7,269 nucleotides of DNA from positions 1 to 7,269 of the forward strand of contig CABROF010000113.1 of the NCBI GenBank assembly GCA_902472555.1, in the 5' to 3' direction. Of the stretch, positions 6,368-7,269 are shown in pieces. This DNA comes from UMGS1851 sp900555605. GTDB taxonomy: Bacteria; Bacillota; Clostridia; UBA1212; UBA1255. A program made the position numbers and the translations under genes. The notes below the pieces were generated by a model. It searched no databases. It saw nothing but the letters and a program-made list of their open reading frames with translations, and was not told the origin of the DNA. The stretch's first letter is position 1, and each line of letters starts with the position of its first letter.

Positions 6368-6462
6368 CACGGAAGCGCGGCTGCCGCGGAATTCTGCGTT
6401 TTACCGTGCCAGCGGAAGAGTCATGGCCGGCGGCGTTTTTTCTAATATAGATTGTATGATAT

Positions 6463-6489
6463 GCCGTGTGATTATAAGCACGGCTTTTT
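6463..6489 (+). terminator. Probable intrinsic terminator of secG
   Basis: GCCGTG (6463-6468) pairs with CACGGC (6479-6484), with a possible extra T-G pair inside and a loop of about 8 nt, followed by TTTTT (6485-6489). It is about 95 nt after the secG stop. The short stem suggests partial read-through into rnr. Confidence 0.6.
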
Positions 6490-6492
6490 GTG

Positions 6493-6498
6493 TATAAT
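6493..6498 (+). promoter_or_regulatory. Probable -10 element upstream of rnr
   Basis: A perfect TATAAT starts 3 nt after the T-run of the preceding terminator. No good -35 is visible 16-18 bp upstream, since those bases fall in the AT-rich terminator loop. The upstream sequence TTTTTGTG gives TG close to, but not at, the extended -10 spacing. The rnr leader would be about 65 nt. Confidence 0.45.
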
Positions 6499-6568
6499 GA
6501 GCATGAACACAGACATTTACAATGCTCGCGTCCGGCAGGGAAAAGCGCCGGACGGACCGGGAGGAACC

Positions 6569-7269
6569 ATGGATCAAAAGCAAATCGATCAACAGCATAT
6601 ACGGAACGAACAGCTGCGCGATGAAATGATGGCGCTGATACGGCAGCCCTCTTTTCGTCCGGCTGTAGCGGAGGAACTTTTACGCGCAGTTTTGCCTGCC
6701 CTGCAGGAAAAAGCGGCGTTCGCCGCGGACGGCGGCGAAGCGCAGAATACAGACAAGACGTCCGACGCCGGTTTCCCTCTGCTTTACGCTGAAATGAAGG
6801 AAGATCTGGAGCATGTGCTGAAAGCGCTCTGCAAAGAGGGGCTTCTGGCAGAGGGACGGATTCGGAAACGGACGGTGTATGGAAGACCACGGCAGCTCGG
6901 AAAAGCAGTGGGGTATGTCCAGATGCTGCGGCGCTCGTTTTTCTTTGTGCGGCCCGCAGACGGAAGCGGCGGAGAGGACATTTACGTGCCGGTTTCGGGC
7001 GGAAGGGGCGCATCCGGCGTTATGGCGCTGCCGGGGGATAAAGTGCTGGTGAAAATAACGGCAGGCGGACAGCGGCCGGAAGGAAAGGTCGAGGCTGTTC
7101 TGGAAAAGGGCGTACATCGGTTTGTCGGGACTGTGATTTTCAGCAAAAATACATTTTATGCGGTTCCGGATAAACGTGAGATTGTGTCGCTGGCAGAACT
7201 GACGGGGGATCTGAAAGGCGCCTGTATCGGAGACCGCGTGCTGTTTGAACTCACCGGACTTCCGCAGCG
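6569..7269 (+). CDS. rnr: Ribonuclease R, N-terminal part (runs off the window)
   Basis: An open frame of 233 codons with no stop before the window edge. RNase R is a processive 3'-5' exoribonuclease that degrades structured RNA and works with tmRNA quality control. Visible here are an N-terminal winged-helix-like region (about 15-105, with HVLKALCKEGLL) and a first OB/cold-shock-like domain (about 110-185: GYVQMLRRSFFFVRP, EDIYVP, ALPGDKVLVKI, EGKVEAVLEKG). A second such domain starts at RFVGTVIFSKNTFYAVPDKRE (184-204). The catalytic RNB domain with its Asp cluster, and the S1 domain, would lie beyond the window. A polar low-complexity stretch (about 49-68) interrupts the winged-helix region. 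The ATG at 6569 has GGAGG (6560-6564) with a short 4-nt spacer. The position after secG supports the call. Confidence 0.87.
   Translation, partial: MDQKQIDQQHIRNEQLRDEMMALIRQPSFRPAVAEELLRAVLPALQEKAAFAADGGEAQNTDKTSDAGFPLLYAEMKEDLEHVLKALCKEGLLAEGRIRKRTVYGRPRQLGKAVGYVQMLRRSFFFVRPADGSGGEDIYVPVSGGRGASGVMALPGDKVLVKITAGGQRPEGKVEAVLEKGVHRFVGTVIFSKNTFYAVPDKREIVSLAELTGDLKGACIGDRVLFELTGLPQ

Noticed and set aside
6368..6412. GC-rich dyads just after secG (around CGCGGC-T-GCCGCG and CACGG...CCGTG)
   Set aside because: The first has too small a loop for a clean hairpin and the second is only 5 bp over a long loop. The hairpin at 6463-6489 with a T-run is the better terminator.
6327..7117. Minus-strand frames opposite rnr
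   Set aside because: They are Arg/Pro/Ser-rich shadows of the rnr reading frame, which is open to the window edge and shows RNase R motifs.

Overview
The window looks like chromosomal DNA from a Bacillota bacterium, most likely a Clostridia member. Three observations support this: the secG-rnr gene order (typical of Bacillota), strong Shine-Dalgarno sequences close to AGGAGGTGAT before most genes, and a GAPDH of the glycolytic Gram-positive type. Base composition is moderate. I would not go below class level from this sequence alone.

Bases 1-4428 are one tight plus-strand cluster. It runs: the last 40 codons of an upstream gene (perhaps a DUF4350-type protein), a MoxR-family AAA+ ATPase, a DUF58 protein with a degenerate von Willebrand A-like domain, an RDD-domain membrane protein with a long C-terminal extension, and a SpoIIM-domain multi-pass membrane protein. 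Spacings of 2 nt, -1 nt (TAATG overlap), 39 nt and 5 nt argue for one operon. The combination recurs in many bacteria, but its function is not established. A reasonable reading is an ATPase plus vWA-like adaptor acting on, or through, two membrane proteins at the envelope.

Bases 4429-5631 are an independent housekeeping unit: a short inverted repeat, a recognisable promoter, glyceraldehyde-3-phosphate dehydrogenase (gap) and a strong 12-bp-stem intrinsic terminator.

Bases 5632-6118 hold a likely overlooked 73-residue gene on the minus strand with a TTG start behind an excellent Shine-Dalgarno. They also hold an orphan -10-like element on the plus strand and the secG promoter. No tRNA, tmRNA, CRISPR, IS element or phage trace was seen.

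Bases 6119-7269 carry secG (translocase subunit, also TTG-initiated), an intrinsic terminator running almost directly into a -10 element, and the 5' 233 codons of rnr (RNase R), cut by the window edge. smpB and ssrA would be expected further downstream.
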